DNA of 64,000 nucleotides from Prosapia bicincta (lineage: Eukaryota > Arthropoda > Insecta > Hemiptera > Cercopidae): the NCBI GenBank assembly GCA_036971475.1, contig JBAIZL010000001.1, positions 77,629,771 to 77,693,770 of the forward strand, written 5' to 3'. Positions 8,716-17,613 of the stretch are shown one piece after another; position 1 is the first letter of the stretch, and each line of letters starts with the position of its first letter. The notes under the pieces are model-generated. The model was not told the origin of the DNA and searched no databases. It saw nothing but the letters and a program-made list of their open reading frames with translations. The translations under genes were made by a program, and so were the position numbers.

Positions 8716-10770
8716 TTAAAAGGATAACACAAAAAACTAGATCAACTCTGAATATAATAATTATGGTAAGGAAATAATAAGAATATTACGAAGAAAAATA
8801 AATATGAAGTACACCCTCTTTAGTTTAGCTACCTTATGACTAGACCCTAGGATAGTCAAAGTCCATAAAGCTAAAGGCGACATATGACATAAATAGCATT
8901 ATTTAGCCTAGGTACACTAGAGTGCAGTTAATTATATGATAATTTTAATTTAATATAGAAAACAACATTTAAGAACCATATCTATTAATATGTGTGCTGA
9001 CTCAATTAATGTTGATCGTTTCCCCCGCCTGCATTCAAAACAAAAGCTACACGAACCCTTTCTACTACACTTAATATGAATAGCCTTTCCTAACAGGTGC
9101 ATTTAATTTTAAGCTAAAAATCTTTATTTCCTTTTTAAAAAAATTTTTAAAATTATGTTTTACATGACGAAAGTAGATGGATATGTTTCTTTATTTTTAA
9201 ACAATAATGATAAATTAACTAATTTATAATTAATTATTATAATTTTATTTATTTCTATAATTTATTTATTATTTATAATTATTATAAATTATTAATTTAT
9301 AATAATATCTAATTATTTTTGTTAATTTAAGCACTCGAATGCAGTATTAAATCAATGAGAGGTTGACAATCGAATCATAGATATTTATTTTAATTAGGGG
9401 GTGGACCGATTCCCATTCTCAATTCCAGGAATCATTGATTCTAATGAAATCAAGAAATTGCAGATACTTGATTCTCCATTGGTTAAATTGTGATTCTGAT
9501 TCTTGTTTTTTTTTTTTAAAGCTATAAAATATGTGTGCAGTATAACATATTGGGAAAATAATTAATTATCAACTATTTCTTATTTGATTATTAGTTGCTT
9601 TGAATTAAATGATTAAGCAAATGCCGATTTGAAACAACAAAAATATTATTATTATTTATGACTCAACAAAAAAGACGGTCAGAAGCATTTCTGATCTGTT
9701 TGTCATTGCTCTTCTTGCTTTGCTGCCTTACTCACTCAGGCGGGCTCAACTCTTTCTCTCCCCATCTCTAGCTGCCAGCGCTGCATAGATGTAAAAACAA
9801 AACACAAAGAAAAAGTAGTTCTAATTTCTCCTTGTATACAAATTTAAATGACTATTATTGAAGTTATATTATAATTGTAAACTGAAGTTCTCATTTGTAA
9901 TTTTAAATAAATCATTACTTCTATCCGACATGTTTGTCATGCCTTCAGAAACTCCTACTTAAGGTTGAATGTTTTGTGTATCCTAATACATTAAAACGAA
10001 ACTTTTGAAAGGATTCATTTAAAACTGCAAATAATATATCAGGTAAAATCATTAAAAAAATAAAAACAAAAAATCAACTAAAAAGAATGTATCAAAAGCT
10101 CTTTAGCTTTGGTATCTAGCATAGTATTCTATACATGTACTGAGATAAATAAACAACAAATAAAAAACATTGAGGAAAAGACAGCAATAATAATATAATA
10201 ATGTTTTGGAGCTATAAATCGAATTGCTTTCAGATATTCAGAAAAAATTATTAAGACAAAAACATACTTTGATTTTCAAAACAATGTAGTATGTGTATCT
10301 GTGTGTGATATTGGTCTTTTCTTGGCAAAGTTAGTACAGGTGCATCAGAAGTAATATTTGGATGCTGAGTCAAAATCTCAGTGCAGTTCTGTATAGTTGG
10401 CTGTCGTGGCCCGACTGGTCCAACAGTCTATTAGTTTTGATTAGTTAGTCACTGTGTCTTTGACCAGCTTCTTTGATGTAATCTTTTGGATCTGTCCGTT
10501 GTTTTTTCTATGATTCTATTTCACTGTTTACCTTGAAGTTTTTCAAGAAAAGTAATGAAGGCAGCAAAAACAAGGATTAGAATGTATCGTTTTGAAGCGG
10601 TTTTTGCAACAACGTTCTATGGGAAACCCAATTTCTGGTCCGAGTCTTTGTGAAAAAGTTATGATCTTAGCTCAAGACAAAAATCTAAAACCATAAACAA
10701 TTTTAGTTTTTTTCCTCCCATTTGCAATGCATACAGTAAATAATTAAAATTGATTACAATTATTATTTGT
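8716..10770. other. PRPF3 intron, AT-rich, no recognised feature
   Basis: Contains A/T runs around 9120-9320 and a GC-richer patch around 9700-9790. I see no coding exon, repeat terminus or RNA gene. Confidence 0.5.
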
Positions 10771-11061
10771 ATTAATCACTTAAACAATAGTTTATGACTA
10801 TCCGAACTTTGAATTTAGTAAATTTGTTAAAACTTACTGAGACAGAACGTTTTCAATCGCTATGTGCTGATCTTCATCAGTGTCTGCTTGGAGATGTTGG
10901 GTCAAGCTAGTATCAAGTTATAGTATCAAAGAGTATGTGTGATTTATATTGTGTTTGAAGATCGGCACATAGCGATCGTAAACGTTCTGTCTCAGTAAGT
11001 TTTAACAAATTTACTAAATTCAAAGTTCATATAGTCATAAACTATTGTTTAAGTGATTAAT
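10771..11061. repeat. Inverted pair of PLE terminal repeats, subfamily D
   Basis: The left arm (10771-10885) returns inverted at about 10950-11061, around a unique centre of about 65 bp. Both arms hold CTTACTGAGACAGAACGTTT or its complement. The left arm holds an intact hammerhead-like core on the - strand; the right arm has a damaged one. Confidence 0.75.
10840..10885 (-). ncRNA. Hammerhead-like ribozyme motif, PLE subfamily D
   Basis: Read on the - strand: helix I AGACA, core CUGAUGA plus one extra A, helix II GAUC/GAUU (one G-U) with a 10-nt loop, GAA, helix III AA-CG-UU, H17 = C, helix I 3' strand UGUCU. Helix I is perfectly complementary yet differs in sequence from the other subfamilies. 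The inverted partner near 10960-11000 has lost the CUGAUGA core. Confidence 0.65.
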
Positions 11062-11838
11062 ATGATTCACCGAACGTAATGAACTATAAAATTCAAGTAT
11101 TATGTGTAGTAATAATTGTTTGGTAAAAACGTATTAAAAGCTACTTGAAGTTTGCATTATATTCTAGACTCCCACCATTATTGTTTACTTCGGATATACA
11201 CAAAAACACTCTAATTATAACAAGGATTTACCTACAGTTCCACTGAGTAGTTCTTAAATTTAGATCTTTAAATGTCACTACCCTCGTTCTCACTTTATTC
11301 CAACAATAACAGGTCTTTCTAGAGATCTACAATTTTTCGTTATTGACACACAAGTATGTTACAAGAAACGTCAGTTACTGGCTTCACAGCAGTACTAACT
11401 AAACTGTGGAAGAGAGTCCACTTGACATAAAATCTGATAACGGATCTAGCTATCATGTCTAGAATGACTGATAAAAGGAGAACTTATGGGGAATAAATAT
11501 CGATCCTTATCTATGTTGCAGATTTCAAGAAGCAATAAATATCCCTTAGCCATTATAGACATGTAGTCTATTACATGACACATCAAAAAATAAATTTTTT
11601 TGAAGGAAACAAACGATGAAAATCATGCCTGAAAACTGTCATCTGTATGATAATGGTTAATGTGTTGTGACATATAATTACATTATTAATATATTGTTGA
11701 AAAACAATAACTTTCAGTTATTGCTGGAAAAACGTTGCCCAAGGCTAAAAGATGTTGATTGCTGATGTTGATCTGGGAATATAGAAAGGATATATAACTA
11801 AAGCACAATACCTACTGGATTTTCTAGTCGTTGATTAA
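11062..11838. other. PRPF3 intron, no recognised feature
   Basis: AT-rich unique sequence with no exon-like or repeat signals. A TTAA at 11835-11838 is the left target duplication of the next element. Confidence 0.5.
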
Positions 11839-12835
11839 CACTTTCAATCCTACGCTTTAGTATAGATCGGGCCATTTAGTTAACGCTAGTTGCCTACCCT
11901 ATGTATAGCTCGGGTTCCTATATTTATTTCCACTTCAACATAATTCCTGTGTATTCTCAGTATTGTCGATATCGTTCTTTATATTGGTTATTTTACATTA
12001 CATGTCTTTACCTTTAGGCTATTCAGAGTTTATTTTACAAACAAAAACTTATTTGGTTAATTGTGGTGACCTAGAGTTATAAATGTTTCACAGATGTTGG
12101 TTTGGTCAAATAATGAGTGTTTCATTAGTGCATGTTGTTTACGTTTCAAGTTTGTTGCGGTTTACTCTAAATTTTATCTAGCTGTCATTTCGTTTATTTA
12201 AATGTAGTTTATGTGATTTTTGTTTAGGGTTCCGAGTTTGTTGTTTTTCACATTCAATTTATCTTTCAGTTATTTAGTTGAAATAATTTTTATTGTTAGA
12301 GGTATTACGTTATAGATATAATAGCTAAAGACATTTTGAGAAGCGATTCAATTTGAGATTTGTTGATTTTAGTCAGTAACAGTAACCGTGAAACCTATCT
12401 GGTCTGAGGTACAATCGACATATCTTTCATGGTGAACTTAATGGAAATGTAGATAACCCAATTCTAGAAAGTTTTTAAAGTTTTAAAAGAAATATTTCTA
12501 AATTAAATTTCCTTTTAGCTTTAAAATGATACATAACATGTAATATTTATTTTTATTTAAATGTAAATTATGTGTAGTGAAGTGCAGTGATGTACAGTGT
12601 TGCTTTTTTATTATGTTGACTTTTTTATACATTTTCAAACAAGCATAACACCATCTATATGTAAGCAATCAATTCATATATATATTTCCCGAAAGCTTGT
12701 TTCATTCCCTATACAATAATGTATAATTTGTTGTGAATATGATATTGATTATACGTCAGGAATTTTTTATATTTGATCTAAAAACCTCCAGGCAGATAGA
12801 GGCAGGTGCCTACTAAGGGGCTAGGCTTGAAAGTG
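11839..12835 (-). mobile_element. Non-autonomous piggyBac-type element, copy 2
   Basis: Both termini are CACTTTCAA(G/T)CCTA in inverted orientation, flanked by TTAA at 11835-11838 and 12836-12839. The 997-bp element is the inverted counterpart of 7755-8715 and is the better preserved copy at its ends. No open frame of note exists, so it is a MITE-like derivative. Confidence 0.85.
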
Positions 12836-12839
12836 TTAA

Positions 12840-13182
12840 CCAAACTAGAGAAAAAGCACAGTATGGAGATAAAAAGGACAAAAATCAATGGACTAAATTT
12901 AAATTTACAGATGAAACATCCTTAAAAATTATAAGTTTCTTTAAAATATGCAACATAAATACTTAATTATATTTGTCATATTATTTTTAAAGTAAATGAA
13001 TTAATATTGCGAATAAAGAAATTAATAAAAGAAAAGAAATCCTGAGATAAATTCTAGAGCTGAAGAAAAGAGATTTGTGATTATAAAAAAATGAACTGTT
13101 TTAAGGTTTTATGAAAAACACGTTTCAAAGATTCATTTTATTGCTACATAGGTATGAATAGAATTAAAAAAAAAAACTAAAT
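12840..13182. other. PRPF3 intron, no recognised feature
   Basis: AT-rich unique sequence between the piggyBac-type element and the PLE target duplication. Confidence 0.5.
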
Positions 13183-13307
13183 ATTTAGGAGAGTACACAA
13201 TATCAAGAGCACAGTGGTACAATATATTACAATAAAAATATTGAAAAGAACCCCAATACCACAAAAATAATCAAAAATAACAAATAAAACAAGTTACTTA
13301 AGATTAA

Positions 13308-13352
13308 ACCCTTATGTACATTTCGATGACCATGTCATCATCATCAGAGGGT
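13308..13352 (-). ncRNA. Hammerhead-like ribozyme motif, PLE subfamily A, 3' terminal repeat
   Basis: Identical over 45 nt to the motif at 14390-14434. It lies downstream of the endonuclease ORF in the sense orientation of the element. Confidence 0.7.
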
Positions 13353-13611
13353 CTTGTTACAAAACACAATCTAGCACACAAGAAGTTACAAACTAGAATG
13401 ATACCAGTCGTTCTCCGCGGTCGCTATATATAGGCGTGAGGTAAGCTCCGCCCCCTCTCCGCCCTCGACCGACAAATAACGATCGGCCATCAGGAACCAA
13501 ATAGGTTAAGTCAAAAATTACATTATAATAATACATATGTAATAAAAACTACAGCAATAACAATAAATAAACTAAAAGTAATTCGATTAAAACATCGTAA
13601 TTTGAAGAAAG

Positions 13612-14118
13612 CTATTTAAGTAAAGTATATAATGGTGAGTAAGGAATAGGTCCTTTATCTGCATTCATTAATTTACAATTTGATTTGACTATAAAAACAC
13701 TTTCATAACTATTAAGTAACTTTTTTGAGTTTATACATTTAGCTAAAATAACATTTTTATCTAAATCATGCTGATTACTAAGGACATGTTCTGCTACACT
13801 TGATTTTTCAGGTCTTTTATATTTAATATGGGCAAGATGTTCTTTATATCTAGTTACAATTTTTCTTTTTGTTTGACCTATATACATCTCGTTACAAGTA
13901 CTACAAATTATCTTATAAATACCTGATTTTTCCAACATTGGAATTTTATCTTTCGGGTTACATAATAAATGCTTGAGTTTATTTTGAGTTTTATAGGCTA
14001 TCTTAACATTTACCTTTTTAAAAATAGAGTCTAACCCTTTTGTTAAAATATTATCGAAAGGTAAACTAATAAAATTACATTTTTTATCTTCTTTTTGAAG
14101 GGTGGTAGTTGTGTTCAA
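13612..14118 (-). CDS. PLE GIY-YIG endonuclease domain, 5'-truncated ORF
   Basis: The domain nicks target DNA for PLE retrotransposition. The frame includes NTTTTLQKEDKKCNFISLPF, then EKSGIYKIICSTCNEMYIGQ (GIY-YIG core with a CSTC cysteine pair), then TRYKEHLAHIKYKRPEKSSV, then AEHVLSNQHDLD, and ends at stop 13612-13614. It has no ATG start; upstream in frame it reads HSRKQRLKYVL back to a TAA near 14150, where the inverted terminal repeat begins. The reverse transcriptase is missing, so the copy cannot move on its own. The endonuclease frame itself is unbroken. Confidence 0.85.
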   Translation of the reverse strand: MNTTTTLQKEDKKCNFISLPFDNILTKGLDSIFKKVNVKIAYKTQNKLKHLLCNPKDKIPMLEKSGIYKIICSTCNEMYIGQTKRKIVTRYKEHLAHIKYKRPEKSSVAEHVLSNQHDLDKNVILAKCINSKKLLNSYESVFIVKSNCKLMNADKGPIPYSPLYTLLK

Positions 14119-14389
14119 AACATATTTTAATCTTTGTTTTCTAGAATGTTATTTATTGTTTATTTATATGTTTATTTATTGTTATTGCTGTAGTTTTTAT
14201 TACATATGTATTATTATAATGTAATTTTTGACTTAACCTATTTGGTTCCTGATGGCCGATAGTTATTTGTCGGTCAAGGGCGGAGAGGGGGCGGAGCTTA
14301 CCTCACGCCTATATATAGCGACCGCGGAGAACGACTGGTATCATTCTAGTTTGTAACTTCTTGTGTGCTAGATTGTGTTTTGTAACAAG

Positions 14390-14434
14390 ACCCTCTGATG
14401 ATGATGACATGGTCATCGAAATGTACATAAGGGT
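14390..14434 (+). ncRNA. Hammerhead-like ribozyme motif, PLE subfamily A
   Basis: Helix I ACCCU (14390-14394) pairs with AGGGU (14430-14434). Core CUGAUGA (14395-14401) plus one extra U; helix II GAUGAC/GUCAUC with loop AUG (14403-14417); GAA (14418-14420); helix III AUG-UA-CAU (14421-14428); H17 = A14429. Cleavage would be expected between 14429 and 14430. All canonical core bases are present apart from the extra U between A9 and the first helix II pair. The very short helix III fits the minimal hammerheads known from PLEs. Confidence 0.75.
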
Positions 14435-14526
14435 TTAATCTTAAGTAACTTGTTTTATTTGTTATTTTTGATTATTTTTGTGGTATTGGGGTTCTTTTCA
14501 ATATTTTTATTGTAATTTAGGAGAGT

Positions 14527-15149
14527 GTTAAAAAACCCATGATAAGTCATGAAAACATATTGTAGAAATAAGGCTGTAGTAATTGTAATAATTAAATAAT
14601 TTATGTTACAGATCTTGTTATTAGTGTACAGATGATCAAATCCATCTTTGATGGTGTAAAACTAGTACAGAATAATATGCATTAAGTAATAGGAATAGCT
14701 GAATGAAAAGATATGAGTAACCTATCTTGTTTTCACTGACTTAGTGTGAACAAGGAAGTGCATATAGAATAATTTACTTGATATTTTCTTCTTTATGGTA
14801 AAATTAATCTTTATGATAAAAGTAAATGCAGTTATAAAACTGTTTATTGAAGAAAATTATTTATGAATTGTTATAAAAGGTTTTGTTTATCATAATACTG
14901 ATATTAAATTTTATACATTAGACAGTCTGTATCTTAGTAGTAATATAAAATCATGAACTTGACAATTGTAGTAACTTTGGCTCTATAACGAGTAACGAAG
15001 GGTGTAATAAAATTTTAGATTGAGGGAGAAAACATATTTAGCCTATCACTTAATAAATGAATGAAAAAACTGGTGAGTATTTTGGACTAATAGAGATATG
15101 AAACTCTCTGTTTTGTAGCCTGTTTGGGCAGATTTATTTCTCTGTTAAT
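14527..15149. other. PRPF3 intron, no recognised feature
   Basis: AT-rich unique sequence with no exon-like or terminal-repeat signal. Confidence 0.5.
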
Positions 15150-15280
15150 AATGTAGAGTTGTAAGTTAGAGTTTGTAGTAGTAACACTCACTGATGATGA
15201 TGACTTGGTCATTGAAACGTGTATGAGTAAATAAATGAATAATTTGTGAGTTTTGTGTATGTTTTTATTTGTTTTTAATG
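15150..15280 (+). repeat. Solo PLE terminal-repeat fragment, subfamily C
   Basis: GTAAGTTAGAGTTTGTAGTA and the following sequence match, on the opposite strand, the terminal repeat of the PLE copy near 27890-28020. That copy has lost the hammerhead core, while this one keeps it. No PLE coding sequence adjoins it here. Confidence 0.75.
15186..15228 (+). ncRNA. Hammerhead-like ribozyme motif, PLE subfamily C
   Basis: Helix I ACUCA (15186-15190) pairs with UGAGU (15224-15228). Core CUGAUGA (15191-15197) plus U; helix II GAUGAC/GUCAUU with loop UUG and a closing G-U; GAA (15214-15216); helix III AC-GU-GU; H17 = A15223. Compared with subfamily A, helix I changed on both strands while staying paired. 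Confidence 0.75.
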
Positions 15281-15721
15281 TAGCTTCTGTTTAGTTGATA
15301 GAAAATTGGGAATGATAAGATAAATTACAACTAGGATTGAGGTAGGGGTGTGGACCCTCCCCGAGTACTAAAAGATGGGTGAGAAACTTTGTGCTTATGG
15401 TAGAGGATAGTTATTTAACACGGGTTCTAATCAATACCAGGGTTAATCTACTCTGCAATGATCATATGGATGGGAGAGATGAGGTTAAGTGTAGCTAGGA
15501 CGAATATAGGATAAAGGAAGGCATCAGAATCTAGCCTTGTGTATATACGGTGGTAGCTTTCCTACAGGATTTTCTAAAAAAAACCAATATCTTCAGTTTT
15601 GCAAACTTTTTATAATATTTTATATTATATTAAAAAAAAACCTTATTCAATAATGTATTTGAAGTTGCTAAACTTGTATGTATTATAGCTTCATTTTAGT
15701 AACAATGGGAAATATTTCTAG
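15281..15721. other. End of the PRPF3 intron
   Basis: Unique sequence ending in the acceptor ATATTTCTAG (15712-15721). Contains A/T runs at 15600-15650. Confidence 0.6.
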
Positions 15722-15874
15722 GGAGATACACAGCAACGGAGTTTTGGTGAAGTGAAGTTCAAGACGTGTGCAACAGAGAAATTAGCCAGAGAACAATTCA
15801 AGAAGCATGGAGTGGAGCAATACTGGGATCTTGCATATAGCGGTTCTGTTTTAGAAAAAACGGACGATAAATAA
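15722..15874 (+). CDS. PRPF3: PRPF3 (U4/U6 snRNP Prp3), last coding exon
   Basis: Fifty codons in phase 0 after acceptor [56 protein letters not shown], stop TAA (15872-15874). The blocks RSFGExKFKx[11 protein letters not shown] and EQYWDLA are the invariant C-terminal end of Prp3 (DUF1115), the region known to contact U6 snRNA. The first Gly completes the WEG motif from exon 7304-7394, confirming that the exons are consecutive. A candidate poly(A) signal AATAAA is at 15905-15910 and a second at about 16048. No disabling changes are seen. Confidence 0.93.
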   Translation, partial: GDTQQRSFGEVKFKTCATEKLAREQFKKHGVEQYWDLAYSGSVLEKTDDK

Positions 15875-16128
15875 AACTAAAGTATAATAGTGTCTTAATC
15901 GGTAAATAAACAAATTTATTCAAGTGCTAATATTAAGTAAAGAAAGTATTTAATTAGATTTTATCTAAGTTACTTTATCAGGGAATTGAAGTTTTAATTA
16001 CAATTCTATATTTCAACGTATTTGTATCCTGTTTTAAAGAAACATCAAATAAATAGTTTTTTAAAAATCTTTAGTCATCTTCATAATTTCTGTCAGAAGT
16101 TGTAAATATCATTTAAAACAATAATTAA

Positions 16129-16362
16129 AGAAGTAACACATACCCAGATGTAACAGATGCTTTAGACCCAGTTGACGTAGAAGAGGACATTATGGTTAGA
16201 AACTTCACAAAATGTCTTAGTTTAATTGAGCAAGGCTTACAAATTTTGGAAAACATAGACTTCAACGATGAGCATATTTCTGTCACAAAACAAAAAAAAA
16301 TAGCGAGACGAAATCCTGCGCGAGAAGAAAAAAATCATAATTTTGTCAAACTCATTTATTAG
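16129..16362 (+). pseudogene. Possible pogo/Tigger-like transposase C-terminal remnant
   Basis: The open frame reads NTYPDVTDALDPVDVEEDIM, then RNFTKCLSLIEQGLQILENI, and ends at TAG (16360-16362). The pattern DxxDPVxxEEDxxxR...L.xxEQGLQxLExID resembles the C-terminal tail of pogo/Tigger (CENP-B-like) transposases. A pogo-type element lies 440 bp downstream. There is no start or DDE domain. It could instead be an exon of an unknown gene; the assignment is from pattern memory only. Confidence 0.4.
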
Positions 16363-16494
16363 ATTATATGAAGCTTTCTATAACAAAATACCTTTTTTTA
16401 CTTACTTCTTTGCAATATGTATGTATATAACATAATTTTTGTTGTATAATGTATTTAAGATTTTAATACATACACATTTTCCCTTCTAAATTAG

Positions 16495-16551
16495 TACCAA
16501 GAATAAAGATGGGACAAGCGATTCAAGGACTGTGCCGACAGCTGATTTAAA
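16495..16551 (+). other. Exon-like segment of unknown affiliation
   Basis: 57 bp lie between a pyrimidine-rich acceptor (CCCTTCTAAATTAG) and a consensus donor (AAA then GTAAGT). One frame is open (TKNKDGTSDSRTVPTADLK). No family is recognised and no partner exon was found. Confidence 0.2.
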
Positions 16552-16805
16552 GTAAGTTTAGTTAGAGCGAGTTTACTGTATAAAATTATCCTAATTATTG
16601 AAAGGGTTTTTATAATGTTTTCCTTTTAACATTCATGTTAAGGGAAAAAAGCATTGCACAAAGCCTTTTTGCAATTGTTTTAGCGAAGATTGGCATTAAG
16701 TGTTTTTTCATTAGATTTATGTGACATTGCTTCGATGATTGTATTAGTTTATCATCTCTATAACTTTAATACATTTGATAATAAAAACCCGAATATTAAG
16801 AAATA

Positions 16806-17611
16806 CAGTAAACTCCCGATTATCCGTCGAATAGGGTGGCCTGGCAACGCCGGATAACGAATTTCCCGGGATAATCCGCTATGAACAAAGGATGAGGACA
16901 AAATAAATACAGAAAATAATTTAAAATGTCGATGTATTTGACGGATTAGAACATGTACATTTATATGTCTAACTATTTACAATACGTACATAAGTATATG
17001 TCAAAAGTAAGTATGTATGTACATATGCAATTTCCTTTAAACATAATACTTTCACTTTTTAACAAAAAAATCTGTCGCTTTCGTATGTTTTTTTGTGAGT
17101 ATTGATTTAGCTTTAATGTGCGATCTAAGTTTCTTGAGAACCATTTTGTCGCACAGTGTCTACTTGTGTCACGTGTGTCACAAAGCCATAAAGATCGATA
17201 ATGTATATGACAGACATAGATAATGCATATGTCACGTCCTAGATTATTTATAGCCGAGATTAGCTGACATTTGTTTACAATCTTATGATACACACTAGGT
17301 TTTCGGGTGTCCAAGCATTTGTCATTGTCTCTTATATACAGTAGTCTGCTCGCCGCTTTTATTTCGCTGCTCCGTGTCGGCCAATGTAAAAATTAGTAGG
17401 TATATATTTACATATCTATTCCCTTCATCTTAACTTCTATGTTTTCTATATAACTTCTATATCTTAAGCCTTATATGTATTTACGTCGTAAATCATCGTT
17501 TGGAAATTTAAACACATGAATCTGATTGGAATAAAAATTGGATATTTGTAAAACAATGGCAGACCCCGGATAATCCGGTTAATCCGCCCACGGATAATCG
17601 GGAGTTTACTG
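16806..17611. mobile_element. Non-autonomous pogo/Tigger element
   Basis: The inverted termini read CAGTAAACTCCCGATTATCC, with a longer imperfect match inside (GGATAAT repeats). They are flanked by TA (16804-16805 and 17612-17613), as in the Tc1/mariner-pogo superfamily. The internal sequence has no transposase; the open frame on the - strand near 16973-17314 shows no transposase motif. 806 bp. Confidence 0.85.
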
Positions 17612-17613
17612 TA

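Larger units (their letters stand above)
13183..14526 (-). mobile_element. PLE copy with inverted terminal repeats and a 12-bp target duplication
   Basis: The sequence ATTTAGGAGAGT occurs at 13183-13194 and 14515-14526 as a direct repeat flanking the insertion. The terminal repeat at about 13229-13580 is repeated inverted at about 14170-14514, and each holds an identical hammerhead-like motif. The endonuclease ORF on the - strand lies between them. About 34 bp between the left duplication and the repeat (13195-13228) is extra sequence. The insertion lies in the PRPF3 intron and looks fairly recent. Confidence 0.85.
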
